Below, in pieces: positions 16,557-25,273 of a DNA stretch of 64,000 bases. Where the stretch lies: contig NC_011420.2 of assembly GCF_000016185.1 (NCBI RefSeq), positions 1,322,501 through 1,386,500 of the forward strand. Reading direction: 5' to 3'. A program made the translations under genes and the position numbers. Position 1 is the stretch's first letter. The number at the start of each line of letters is the position of its first letter. This DNA is from Rhodospirillum centenum SW. Lineage in GTDB: Bacteria; Pseudomonadota; Alphaproteobacteria; Azospirillales; Azospirillaceae. The notes under the pieces were generated by a model that saw only the letters and a program-made list of their open reading frames with translations, did no database searches and was not told the origin of the DNA.

Positions 16557-17131
16557 CCGACGATCTGCGCCACCTGTTCCACGCCCTGGCCGTCAGTACG
16601 CCCTTCTCCACGGGCGAGCGGCTGGCCGCCGCCGGGGTTCGGCGCCCGAAAGCGTTCAGCTTTCCGGCGCTCTACGCCGCCGCCGACGGGCACGTTGGGC
16701 CTGAAGGACTCTTCACCCCGGCCGGCGGCCCCGGCCCCTGGATCTTGGTGCCGGCGGGCCTGCGCGGGCTGGGCGAGTACGCCGATTGGGAGCAGATCGA
16801 CGATCTGGTCGCCTTCAGGCTGGAGGCGCCGGGCCGGTGGCACCCCGTCCGCCGCGACGCCCATCTGCTGGGCGAAGACGCGCTGGAGGCGGCCCGGTTC
16901 GACGGCCGGCCGCTCCATCTGCATAGCTCCCCGTTGGGGTGGCTGGCGGCGGGCGGCACGGGCGTCTGCATCGTGGACTGGTCGCTGAACCCCACCGCCG
17001 TGTTCTGTGGCGTCCCGCGCCTGACCTGCGACGCGCCGGCGCTGGAGACGCGGCTACGGCAGCGGGTCCGCGAAACGTGGCCTGCCCCCCGGATCGAGAC
17101 GGCCGCGCCGTCGCGGCGCAAGGTGGCGTAA
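16553..17131 (+). CDS. Hypothetical protein preceding the RepA-like ATPase
   Basis: 192 residues, aromatic and Gly/Pro-rich in the middle, with GPWILVPAGLRGLGEYADWEQIDDLVAFRLEAPGRW-type segments and a basic tail (PSRRKVA). No catalytic motif I know is evident, and in particular no primase DxD or toprim signature. Its stop overlaps the ATPase start by 1 nt. Such coupling suggests a partner in island replication, for example a primase-like or loading factor, but this is inference only. Confidence 0.65.
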   Translation: MTDDLRHLFHALAVSTPFSTGERLAAAGVRRPKAFSFPALYAAADGHVGPEGLFTPAGGPGPWILVPAGLRGLGEYADWEQIDDLVAFRLEAPGRWHPVRRDAHLLGEDALEAARFDGRPLHLHSSPLGWLAAGGTGVCIVDWSLNPTAVFCGVPRLTCDAPALETRLRQRVRETWPAPRIETAAPSRRKVA

Positions 17132-18285
17132 TGCGGACCGCGTGGAACGAGGCGCCCGGCGGCACCACTGCCAACCCGCGCGGATACCTTGAACCCTTGC
17201 CCACCACCCCGGCATCCGCATGGGCGGGCAAGCCTATCCCGCCGCGCGAGTTCATCGCCGAGCCGTGGGTGCCCGTTGACGAAGTTACGATCCTGATGGG
17301 CAAGCCCGGCAAGGGTAAGACCACCATCGCGGAACAGCTCCTGGTCGCGGTCGCCGCCGGGCGCTCCTGGCTGGGCTCCCCGACGGTGCGGGCGCCCGTG
17401 CTGGCGGTGCTGTGCGAGGACCATCCCGAGGAAACTCAGCGCCGTCTGGCGGCGATTGCCGAGGCCGAGGGGCTGTCTCTGGCCGACCTGGATGACCTGC
17501 ACCTCCTGCATCCGTTCGACGATGGAGAGGACGACACGACCTTGATGACCTTCGACCGCAATGCGGACGCGGGAGCTTCGACCCTGTTCTATGCCCGCGT
17601 CCTTCAGCGCGCGCGGCAGGTCGGAGCCCGGTTGATCGTGCTGGATTCTCTGGCCGACGTGTTCGGCGGCGACGAGAATAAGAAGCGCGACGCTATCCAG
17701 TTCATGCTGCTGCTGCGCCGCATGGCGTGCGCAATCCACGGTGCCGTGATCGTGATCGGCCACCCCAGCCGGGGCGCCCTGTCCGTCGGCTCCTACGAAT
17801 CGGGTTCCGTCGCATGGTCGGGCAAGTCCCGCTCGTTCCTGGCGTTCCGCGACCCCGATCCCAGCGGCGACGGAGAACCGGACCTGGATGCCCGCGTGCT
17901 GGAGATCGTGAAAGGCAACCACGCGCCACCGGGAACGATGCTGTCGGTCCGCTGGCAGGCGGGCGTCTTCGTGCCGGATCGGCCCGGCGGAGGCGACTTC
18001 GTGGACCGGCTGGACCGGGACGCGGCGGCACGGGCGGCAGAAGAGGTTGTTCTCTCCGCGCTGGACAAGCTGACCATGCAGGGGCGGGTGGCCAGCGCCA
18101 ACAAGGGGACGGCGAACTACCTCCCCAAGCTGATCCGGGACGCTCGCCTTTCCGGTGGGTTCAGTGATCGGGCGCTCTCCACCGCCATGAACGACCTGTT
18201 CAACGCCGGAAAGATCAAGATCGGCGTCGCGGGCCGCTACGCGAACCGGACGCCGCGGCAGGGGATCGTGCGGGCCGACAGGTAG
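17131..18285 (+). CDS. RepA-like AAA/RecA-fold replicative ATPase
   Basis: 384 residues. A Walker A motif GKPGKGKTT (near residue 60), the CEDHPEETQRRL segment and Walker B LIVLDSLADVFGG, followed by a Ser/Gln sensor region (VIVIGHPSRG), place it in the AAA_25/RepA group of RecA-fold hexameric helicases. These proteins unwind DNA at plasmid and phage origins. The C-terminal about 90 residues look like a winged helix. The iteron array begins 22 nt after its stop, consistent with a Rep-origin module. Phages of this type use the same protein before their packaging genes. Confidence 0.85.
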   Translation: MRTAWNEAPGGTTANPRGYLEPLPTTPASAWAGKPIPPREFIAEPWVPVDEVTILMGKPGKGKTTIAEQLLVAVAAGRSWLGSPTVRAPVLAVLCEDHPEETQRRLAAIAEAEGLSLADLDDLHLLHPFDDGEDDTTLMTFDRNADAGASTLFYARVLQRARQVGARLIVLDSLADVFGGDENKKRDAIQFMLLLRRMACAIHGAVIVIGHPSRGALSVGSYESGSVAWSGKSRSFLAFRDPDPSGDGEPDLDARVLEIVKGNHAPPGTMLSVRWQAGVFVPDRPGGGDFVDRLDRDAAARAAEEVVLSALDKLTMQGRVASANKGTANYLPKLIRDARLSGGFSDRALSTAMNDLFNAGKIKIGVAGRYANRTPRQGIVRADR

Positions 18286-18306
18286 CCCGCACCACCCCGG
18301 CCGGGC

Positions 18307-18481
18307 TGCACAACGCCCTGCATAAGCCCCTGCACAACGGGCGCACAATCGCACAATCGCTGCACAATCCTGCACAATCGACCACCGCTAAGTCATTGAT
18401 TCTGCTGCACGCACAACTGCTGCACAATTGCACAATGCGCAGATGTTAAGTCATTGATTTCCCTGCACAATGGCTGCACGC
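18307..18481 (+). repeat. Iteron-like array, candidate replication origin
   Basis: Seven exact TGCACAA copies begin at 18307, 18331, 18361, 18371, 18421, 18429 and 18464. There are three CGCACAA copies (18342, 18350, 18410) and one TGCATAA (18319), all in the same orientation within 175 nt. No gene covers this stretch. An oriented iteron cluster straight after a RepA-like ATPase gene is the usual look of a Rep-dependent origin. Confidence 0.65.
18389..18459 (+). repeat. 13-bp direct repeat inside the iteron array
   Basis: TAAGTCATTGATT occurs at 18389-18401 and 18447-18459, 58 nt apart (start to start). Each is AT-rich and lies between iteron groups, so this could be the unwinding element or a duplication of the array. 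Confidence 0.7.
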
Positions 18482-18491
18482 TCTCGCCCCC

Positions 18492-18510
18492 TATATTACT
18501 ACGTAATATA
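18492..18510. repeat. AT-rich palindrome beside the iterons
   Basis: TATATTAC-TAC-GTAATATA, a perfect 8-bp inverted repeat in an otherwise GC-rich background. It lies 11 nt past the last iteron. It could be part of the origin or an operator for the downstream genes. Confidence 0.65.
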
Positions 18511-18636
18511 ATCCGCCCCCGCTTGGGCGGCGGGGCCGGATACTGAATCTGTTCCTTTGCCGTTCGTGATCCTCCCCTTTCGCGTTCCCTATCCGCCTGA
18601 TAGCCTCCCCCTGACGCTGAAGCCGGAGTCCGCCCC

Positions 18637-18930
18637 ATGACCCCCGACGAGATCGCCGCCGCGCTGGCCGCCCGCACCGCCCCCGCCAACGCCACGCCGG
18701 AGCAACGGGCAGCGCTCCACCGTGAAGCCCTGCGCGCCGTCCGCGCTGCCGGCAGCCGCGCCGTGCCGGCCTGGGCGCTGGTCAGGGACCTGCCCGACGC
18801 GGAGCTGGTGGCTGCCTTCGCCGCGCAGGCCGAGGCGCTGAAGCCGCCGCCGCCCACCGAGGCGCAGAAGGAGGCGCTGCGCAATTGGGCGCGCCGGCGG
18901 AAGAGCTATTCCCCCTACCTCAAGAGGTGA
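18637..18930 (+). CDS. Hypothetical small protein
   Basis: 97 residues, alanine-rich and helical (EIAAALAARTAP, ELVAAFAAQAEAL), with a basic C-terminus (RNWARRRKSYSPYLKR) that could bind nucleic acid. No family recognised. It lies between the candidate origin and the packaging genes. Confidence 0.6.
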   Translation: MTPDEIAAALAARTAPANATPEQRAALHREALRAVRAAGSRAVPAWALVRDLPDAELVAAFAAQAEALKPPPPTEAQKEALRNWARRRKSYSPYLKR

Positions 18931-19259
18931 TGCCCCCGCCCGCGCTTCGCCCGGCGGCCCGTGGATGCATTCTCGGGTGTGGGGCCGCTACCACCCCGGC
19001 CGCCGGCGCTTCACCCCCACCACGGGCCGCCGCAGCGCCCGCAATCGGGCATGGCGTCGCACGGGTCGCGCGGTGATGGTGACGCCGCCGCCCCGGCGGG
19101 CATCAACCCCCGCCGCCGGGCGCAGGGGCCGCCGGCTGCCCCGCCCCGCGGCCTCGGGCCTACCACTTCGGGCGGGTCCTTCCGGGGAGGGTGGCGTGGG
19201 GGTGGTTCGGACCCCATGACCGCCCTAGACATGATCCCGCACAGGGGGTTCCGCTTCCT
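18931..19259. other. Gene-poor region upstream of terminase, possible cos
   Basis: About 330 nt with only arginine-rich frames that lack ribosome sites. In lambda-type phages the cos site lies directly upstream of the small terminase gene. This is therefore the logical place for the packaging site, but I see no decisive cos signature. A 6-bp inverted pair GGGTCC/GGACCC spans 19174-19214. Confidence 0.35.
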
Positions 19260-19290
19260 ATCCGATTGCGATATAAATCCTAGATCGGAT
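19260..19290 (+). promoter_or_regulatory. Candidate packaging-operon promoter with operator
   Basis: ATCCGAT (19260-19266) and ATCGGAT (19284-19290) form a perfect 7-bp inverted repeat. It brackets an AT-rich block with TATAAA at 19272-19277, a possible -10. It ends 11 nt before the small terminase ATG. A regulator bound here would cover the promoter. Confidence 0.5.
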
Positions 19291-19301
19291 GGGATCGCGC
19301 C

Positions 19302-19790
19302 ATGGCCACGCAACAGGAAGTCGGCAAGCATCTGGATTTAACGGACAGGTCCATCCGGGAGCTGCTGGACAAGGGCGTGCTCCCGAACGCCCGCCGCGGG
19401 GCGCTGGACCTGGACGCCTGCCGGCTCGCCTACATTCGGCACCTGCGCGAAGTCGCCGCCGGCCGCGCCCTGGGACCGGGCGGTGACGATCTGACCGCCG
19501 AAAGGGCGCGGCTGGCCCGCGAACAGGCAGACCATTATGCCTTGCGGAACGCGGCCCTGCGACTGGATTTGCTCCCCCGCGCCGACATCACCCGCGCCGT
19601 GACCGCGGCCTTTCAGATCGTGCGCGACCGCTTCACCGCCCTGCCGGCGCGGCTGTCCGGCCCGCTGGCCCGACTGACCGATCCGGCCGAGGTGCGCCGC
19701 CGGCTGGACGACGCCGTGCAGGCCGTGCTGGTGGAGCTGGCCGAGGAACGGGTGATCGCCACCGCCGAGGACAGGGCCGATGCCGCTTGA
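19302..19790 (+). CDS. Terminase small subunit, Nu1-like
   Basis: 162 residues. The N-terminal winged helix-turn-helix (QQEVGKHLDLTDRSIRELLDKGVLP) matches gpNu1-type DNA-recognition domains, and the rest is helical with a coiled-coil-like middle (ERARLAREQADHYALRN). Nu1 proteins bind cos and assemble with the large subunit. Its stop overlaps the large terminase start by 11 nt, as in lambda-type phages. Confidence 0.85.
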   Translation: MATQQEVGKHLDLTDRSIRELLDKGVLPNARRGALDLDACRLAYIRHLREVAAGRALGPGGDDLTAERARLAREQADHYALRNAALRLDLLPRADITRAVTAAFQIVRDRFTALPARLSGPLARLTDPAEVRRRLDDAVQAVLVELAEERVIATAEDRADAA

Positions 19791-21699
19791 TCTGCCCGTG
19801 TCCCCGCTGGTGGCCGAGGCCGCGTCCGGGTGGTTCGCGGCCCTGCGCCCGCCGCCGCGGCTGTCACTGGCCGAGTGGGCGGAGCAGCACGCCCGGCTCT
19901 ACGATGGATCGGTGTTCCGGCCCTACCCGTACCAGCGGGACATTCTGGACGCGATGACCGATCCGGCGGTTCACCAGGTCACGGTGATGAAATCGGCCCG
20001 CGTCGGGTACACGCAGATGCTGTCCGCAGCGCTGGGCTACTTCATCGCGCAGCGCCCGTCCAAGATCATGGTTGTGCAGCCCACAACCGAGGATGGCGAG
20101 GACTATTCCAAGGACACAGTCGACCCGCTGCGGGACTGGCCGGTGCTGGCCGGGCTGCTGTCGGAGGCGGGGGCAAAGCAGAAGGGCGACACGATCAAGC
20201 GCAAGGCGTTCCCCGGCGGCTCGTTGAGGATCGCGGGCGCGAACAGCCCCCGCGCCTTCCGCAGGATCGATCTGGACGTGCTGCTGTTCGACGAAGTAGA
20301 CGGCTATCCGCCCGCCGCCGGGCGGGAAGGCGACCAGATCGCGCTGGGCCTGAAGAGGCTGACACAATCCCTCCGCCCGCTGGCCGTGCTGGGCTCCACG
20401 CCGCTGCTGGACGGGGAGTCGAAGATCGCCGCCGCCTTCGCCGCCGGCACGATGGAGCGCTACCATGTGCCGTGCCCCCATTGCGGGGAGTTTCAGGCGC
20501 TCCGCTGGGGGGACGGGACCGGCGCCGGGATGCGCTGGTCGGACGGCGATCCCGAAACAGCGCACTATGTCTGTGCCAACGGCTGCCCCATCGACGAGAG
20601 TCACAAGCTGGACATGTTGGAGCGCGGCCGGTGGGTGGCCGAGGCGCCGTTCCGGGGGCACCGCTCCTTTCACATCTGGAGCGCCTACTGCCCGTTGCCG
20701 GGGGCGGCGTGGCCCAAGCTGGTGGCCGAGTTCCTGGCCGCCCGCAAGGATCGGGAGCGCCTTCAGGTCTTCACGAACACGGTGCTGGGCGAAACCTGGG
20801 TTGACCGGGGCGAAGCGCCGGACTGGCAGCGGCTCTATGACCGCCGGGAGGTGTGGGAGCCGGGCACGGTCCCGGCCGGCGGGCTGTTCCTGACGGCGGG
20901 TGCCGACGTGCAGCGGGATCGCATCGAGGTGTCGGTGTGGGCCTGGGGCCGCGGCCGGGAAAGTTGGCTCGTGGACCATCGCGTGCTGATGGGGGACCCG
21001 TTCGACGCCGCCGTGTGGCGCAACCTGTCCGCCCTGCTGGCGGAGACCTTCCCGCACGCGGCCGGTCCATCCCTGCCGATCACCATGGTGGCAATCGACG
21101 CGGGCGACGGCGTGACGATGGAGGCGGTCAAGGTGTGGGTCCGCACCGCCGGCCCCCGCGTCATGGCCGTGAAGGGTTCCTCGCAGGCGCTGGCGCCGAT
21201 CCTCGGCCAGCCGTCCGCCAGCGACGTGAACCACCGCGGCAAGAAGATCGCCAACGGCGTCAAGCTGTGGCCCGTGGGGAGCGCCGCCGCGAAGTCGGAG
21301 TTCTACGGGTGCCTGCGCCTGCCCCGGCCGGGTGACGGGGAGCCGTGTCCTGCGGGTTATGTCCACATTCCCATGCACATAGGCGAGGAAACCTGCAAGC
21401 AGTTGGTGGCGGAACACCGCGTCACCCGCGGCGGCAAGGGCCGCGCCCGCGTCACGGCCTGGGAAAAGCTGCGCGACAGGAACGAAGCGCTGGACTGCCG
21501 AGTCTATGCCCGCGCCGCCGCCGCCCGCCAAGGGCTGGACCGGCTGGACGATGACGCTTGGTCGGAGCTGGAGAGGACCCTGGGTGTCTGCACCGCGCCG
21601 GCCCCGTCTCCCGCACCGTCCCCGCCGGGAGGCCCACCGCCACCGCCCGCCGCCCCGTTTGGCCCGATCCGCTCGCGGTACATTCACGGGCGGAACTGA
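19780..21699 (+). CDS. Terminase large subunit, GpA family
   Basis: 639 residues, the size of lambda gpA. The packaging ATPase has a Walker A-like segment VTVMKSARVGYTQ (about residue 70) and Walker B LLFDEVDGYP. A zinc-finger-like CPHCGEF...CANGC segment follows. The nuclease domain has acidic residues in ADVQRDRIEVS and AIDAGDGVTME. It cuts at cos and drives DNA into the procapsid. The Pro-rich C-terminal tail probably contacts the portal. It appears intact. Confidence 0.93.
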   Translation: MPLDLPVSPLVAEAASGWFAALRPPPRLSLAEWAEQHARLYDGSVFRPYPYQRDILDAMTDPAVHQVTVMKSARVGYTQMLSAALGYFIAQRPSKIMVVQPTTEDGEDYSKDTVDPLRDWPVLAGLLSEAGAKQKGDTIKRKAFPGGSLRIAGANSPRAFRRIDLDVLLFDEVDGYPPAAGREGDQIALGLKRLTQSLRPLAVLGSTPLLDGESKIAAAFAAGTMERYHVPCPHCGEFQALRWGDGTGAGMRWSDGDPETAHYVCANGCPIDESHKLDMLERGRWVAEAPFRGHRSFHIWSAYCPLPGAAWPKLVAEFLAARKDRERLQVFTNTVLGETWVDRGEAPDWQRLYDRREVWEPGTVPAGGLFLTAGADVQRDRIEVSVWAWGRGRESWLVDHRVLMGDPFDAAVWRNLSALLAETFPHAAGPSLPITMVAIDAGDGVTMEAVKVWVRTAGPRVMAVKGSSQALAPILGQPSASDVNHRGKKIANGVKLWPVGSAAAKSEFYGCLRLPRPGDGEPCPAGYVHIPMHIGEETCKQLVAEHRVTRGGKGRARVTAWEKLRDRNEALDCRVYARAAAARQGLDRLDDDAWSELERTLGVCTAPAPSPAPSPPGGPPPPPAAPFGPIRSRYIHGRN

Positions 21700-21760
21700 T
21701 CCGTTGACGGAAGGATGATAGTCGTAGAACATAGGCGCACTGACCTATGGCCGGGCGCCC

Positions 21761-23245
21761 ATGCTCACCCTGTTTCGACGATACTTCGGTGGAACACAGC
21801 GCCGCGCGCTTGAGGCGGGCGGTGCGGGCCTGCGCTGGCCGGCGGGGGCGCGGGTCTCCAACCTGAATACCGACATCCTCGGTGCCGGACGGACGATCCG
21901 GGAGAGGGCCGCCTACGCCGCGCGGAACAACGCGACCGCCGCGGCGGCCGTGTCGGCCCTGGTCGCGAACATCGTCGGGCCGGGCATCGTGCCGTCGCCG
22001 CAGCACCCGGACCCGGCGGAGCGCGCGCGGCTGGCCGAGATGTTCGCGCGCTGGACGGATCGGGCCGACTTCGACGCCGGCACCGACTTCTACGGGTTGC
22101 AGGCGCTGGCCGTGCGGCAGTGGATCGAGACGGGCGAGAGCTTCGCCCACCTCCTGCTGGACGACGATGCCGGGGCGGACGTGCCCCTGCGCCTGCGCCT
22201 GCTGCATCCATCCCAGGTCCCGACCGACTGGCCCATGGCGCTGGTCAACAACAGGGTGCGGGGCGGGATCGAGCATGACGAGATGGGCCGCCGGCTGGCC
22301 TATCTGGCGTTGCCCTTCCGGCCCGAAGATCCCTTCACGGCCATGGCGAAGGCCGGGTGGTCGCCGGTGCGGCTCCCGGCCGAGGACGTGGTTCACCTGT
22401 TCGAGGCCTTGGAGCCGGGACAGGTTCGCGGGCTGTCCTGGTTCGCCCCGGTCCTGTTGGCGCTGTCGGAGTTGGACCAGCTTCAGGATGCGGCGCTGGT
22501 CCGGGCGAAGCTCGCCAACCTGATCTGTGCGGCCCTTGTGGACCCCAACGGCGACGCGGGCGGACTGCCCGGCACGGTGTCGAACGGCGTGCTGACCGCT
22601 GGGCTTGAGCCCGGGACCATCGTCCCGCTGCGCCCCGGAACCTCGTTGGAGTTCTTCGACCCGCGCGAGTCGCAGCACTACGGCCCGTTCGTGAAGGAGC
22701 ACCTCCGCGCCATCGCCGCCGGCCTCGGCCTGCCCTACGAGGTGCTCACCGGCGACCTGTCGAGTGTGAACTATTCCAGCATCCGCGCCGGGCTGGTCGA
22801 GTTCAGGAAGCGCCTGGAACACTGGCAGCACAACGTCGTGGTCTTCAAGTTCTGCCGCCCCGTGTGGGACCGCTTCATCCGCGCCGCCGTCCTGTCCGGG
22901 CGGATCGACGCCCGCGCCTATGCCGGCGACCCGGCCGCCTACCATGATGTCGAGTGGCTGCCGCCGCGGCAGGAATGGGTTGATCCCGCCAAGGACCTTG
23001 CGGCCGAGGTCGGCGCCATCGGGGCCGGCCTGATGAGCAAGACGCAGGCGCTGGCCCGGCGCGGCGTGGACATCGCGCGAGTCCGGGCCGAGATCGCCGC
23101 CGAGCGTGCGGCCGATGCCGCCGCCGGCCTGATCTTCACAACGTCCACGCCCACCACGGCGCCCGCCGCCCCCAACGCGCCCACCGCCGCGCCCGCTGCC
23201 ACCGCCGCGCCGGCGCAGGACCCGGAGTCTGAAGATGAGCCTTGA
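21761..23245 (+). CDS. Lambda-type phage portal protein
   Basis: 494 residues of the lambda gpB portal family: RIRERAAYAARNN-like N-terminus, the core QWIETGESFAHLLLDDD, and the conserved segment GLPYEVLTGDLSSVNYSSIRAGLVEF typical of this family. It forms the dodecameric ring through which DNA enters the head. The Ala/Pro-rich C-terminal tail overlaps the protease-capsid gene by 11 nt. Intact. Confidence 0.93.
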   Translation: MLTLFRRYFGGTQRRALEAGGAGLRWPAGARVSNLNTDILGAGRTIRERAAYAARNNATAAAAVSALVANIVGPGIVPSPQHPDPAERARLAEMFARWTDRADFDAGTDFYGLQALAVRQWIETGESFAHLLLDDDAGADVPLRLRLLHPSQVPTDWPMALVNNRVRGGIEHDEMGRRLAYLALPFRPEDPFTAMAKAGWSPVRLPAEDVVHLFEALEPGQVRGLSWFAPVLLALSELDQLQDAALVRAKLANLICAALVDPNGDAGGLPGTVSNGVLTAGLEPGTIVPLRPGTSLEFFDPRESQHYGPFVKEHLRAIAAGLGLPYEVLTGDLSSVNYSSIRAGLVEFRKRLEHWQHNVVVFKFCRPVWDRFIRAAVLSGRIDARAYAGDPAAYHDVEWLPPRQEWVDPAKDLAAEVGAIGAGLMSKTQALARRGVDIARVRAEIAAERAADAAAGLIFTTSTPTTAPAAPNAPTAAPAATAAPAQDPESEDEP

Positions 23246-25037
23246 TATTCTCACCCGCGCCGCCGGGCGCCCGTCCACCCTCGACCGTGCCGCCCGCACC
23301 GTGGAAGCCGTGGCGCTCTCCGGCCCGGCCCCGGCTGTCCGCCCCGGCCCCGCCCCGGACGGCAGCGCCGGACCCTGGGTGGAAGAGTTGGACGCGGCCG
23401 GCGCGGACCTGTCGGCCCTGATCGGCGGCCCGGTCCTGAAGGATCATCACAACGTCACCGATGCCGCCGTAGGCACGGTGGCCGGGGCGCGGCGGGAGGG
23501 AAGCACGATCATCGCCGGCCTGCGCTTCGACCCGTCGGAGGAAGCGGAGGCGGTGCTCGCCAAGATCGAGGCCGGTTCGATCCGGGGCGTGTCCCTCGGC
23601 TACGTGGTGACCACATGGCGCCCGGCCGGCACGCGGAACGGACGGCCGGTCTTCGTCGCCGCCGCCTGGAAACCCGTCGAGATTTCGTTGACCCCGCTCC
23701 CGGTGGATTCGGGAGCCCTGATCAGGAGTACATCCGCCATGACCGCCACCACCGAGAGCACCACCGATCCGGTGGTGAGCACCCGGACCGAGACGAACCG
23801 GACCATCCGCAGCATCGCCACCGCCGCCGGCCTGCCCGCCGGCTGGGCCGACGAGCTGATCGACCGCGACGCCGACGCCGACGAGGCCCGCCGGCTGGCC
23901 TTCGAGGCGATGGCGAAGCGCGCCCGGCCGGTGGACAATCGCGCGCCGGCCGGCAGCGTGACCGTGGGCACGTCCTACGAAGATCCCACGGTGATCCGCC
24001 GCGCCATGGCCGATGCCCTGGCCCACCGGCTCGCGCCCGCCCACGTCAAGCTGGAGGGTCAGGCCGTCCAGTATCGCGGCCACGGCCCGATGGCGCTGCT
24101 GGGCCAGCTTCTGGCGGCCCGCGGCGAGCGGGTGAACCCCTGGGACCGGGATGCGCTCCTGACCCGCGCCATCGGTGCCCATGGCACCTCCGACTTCCCC
24201 GCCCTGCTGGCCGACGCCGCGAACAAGGCGCTGGAGGCGCAGTACGAGGCCGCGGCCCCGACCTATCGCATGATTGCCGCGCCGCGGTCGTTCAACGACT
24301 TCAAGCCGCACAAGTTTCTCCGGGTGGGCGACTTCCCGACGTTCAGGAACTTGGCGGAAGGCGCCGAGGTCCAGTACGGCTCCATCTCCGAGAACCGCGA
24401 GACGGTGACGCCCGGCGAGTTCGCGACGGGCATCGCCATCGGGCGCCGGGCGCTGGTCAACGACGACCTGGGTGCGCTGGCCGACTTCTCGTCGCTGATC
24501 GCGATCCGCGCCGCGCAGTTCGAGAACGCCACCGTCTACGGGCTGCTGGCCGGCGACGGGCCGGTCCTGAGCGACGGCAAGGCGCTGTTCCACGCGGACC
24601 ATGGCAACAAGGCCGCCAGCGGCTCCGCCATCGCGGACGGGATCGACGCCGCCGTGCAGGCCCTGCGCGCCATGACCGGGCTGGACGGCGCCAAGCTGAA
24701 TCTGCGGCCGCGCTACCTGGTTGTCGGTCCCGCGCGGGAGGCCGCGGCCCGGCGCATCCTGGCGCAGATCAATCCGACCAAGGCGGGCGACGTGAACCCC
24801 TGGGCCGCGCAGTTCGAGCTTGTGGTGGATGCCGAGATCACGGGGAACCGCTGGTTCCTGGTGGCGGAACCGGCGCAGGCCCCGACGCTGGTCTACGGCT
24901 ACGTCAACGGCGCCGCCGGGCCGCAGATTCTCACCGAAACCGACTTCGACACGCAGGCCGTGAAGGTCCGTGCCGGGCTGGACTTCGCCGCCGGGGTGAT
25001 CGACTTCCGCGGCGTCTACAGCAACGCCGGAGCCTGA
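23235..25037 (+). CDS. Prohead protease fused to major capsid protein
   Basis: 600 residues in two parts. Residues about 1-165 are an HK97-type prohead serine protease (VLKDHHN with the catalytic His, GSIRGVSLGY with the Ser). Residues about 235-600 are an HK97-fold major capsid domain of the Mu gpT-like group (RMIAAPRSFNDFKPHK, NDDLGALADFS, LFHADHGN). Joining them in one chain ties protease and shell stoichiometry, with self-cleavage expected near the linker around residues 165-235. The frame is uninterrupted. The fusion occurs in some tailed phages. Confidence 0.9.
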   Translation: MSLDILTRAAGRPSTLDRAARTVEAVALSGPAPAVRPGPAPDGSAGPWVEELDAAGADLSALIGGPVLKDHHNVTDAAVGTVAGARREGSTIIAGLRFDPSEEAEAVLAKIEAGSIRGVSLGYVVTTWRPAGTRNGRPVFVAAAWKPVEISLTPLPVDSGALIRSTSAMTATTESTTDPVVSTRTETNRTIRSIATAAGLPAGWADELIDRDADADEARRLAFEAMAKRARPVDNRAPAGSVTVGTSYEDPTVIRRAMADALAHRLAPAHVKLEGQAVQYRGHGPMALLGQLLAARGERVNPWDRDALLTRAIGAHGTSDFPALLADAANKALEAQYEAAAPTYRMIAAPRSFNDFKPHKFLRVGDFPTFRNLAEGAEVQYGSISENRETVTPGEFATGIAIGRRALVNDDLGALADFSSLIAIRAAQFENATVYGLLAGDGPVLSDGKALFHADHGNKAASGSAIADGIDAAVQALRAMTGLDGAKLNLRPRYLVVGPAREAAARRILAQINPTKAGDVNPWAAQFELVVDAEITGNRWFLVAEPAQAPTLVYGYVNGAAGPQILTETDFDTQAVKVRAGLDFAAGVIDFRGVYSNAGA

Positions 25038-25039
25038 CC

Positions 25040-25270
25040 GTGGCGACGCTGGACGAGCTGATGGGGTGGCGGGACGCGCTTCAGCGCGCCCGCTACTCCG
25101 GCGTCCGCTCCGTCGAGTTCAATACCGGGGGCGGTGGCGGCCGGAGCGTCACCTACCGGAGCGACGCCGAGCTGCGCGCGGCGCTGGCCGAAGTGGAACG
25201 CCAGATCGCCGCGGCGACCGGTGCCGGCCCCGTCACCATGATCCGAACCACATCCTGCAAGGGAACCTGA
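25040..25270 (+). CDS. gpW-like head-tail connector protein
   Basis: 76 residues, starting at GTG 25040, 2 nt after the capsid stop. The sequence MATLDELMGWRDALQRARYSG, then RSVTYRSDAELRAALAEVERQIAA, matches the compact two-helix gpW fold (lambda gpW is 68 residues), which plugs the portal and accepts the tail. In lambda this gene sits between terminase and portal; here it follows the capsid. Confidence 0.8.
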   Translation: MATLDELMGWRDALQRARYSGVRSVEFNTGGGGGRSVTYRSDAELRAALAEVERQIAAATGAGPVTMIRTTSCKGT

Positions 25271-25273
25271 CCC

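Noticed and set aside
18961-19341. Open frames of 84-126 codons upstream of the small terminase
   Set aside because: Arg/Pro/Gly-rich low-complexity translations without ribosome sites; they arise from high GC. The region more likely holds control or packaging sites.
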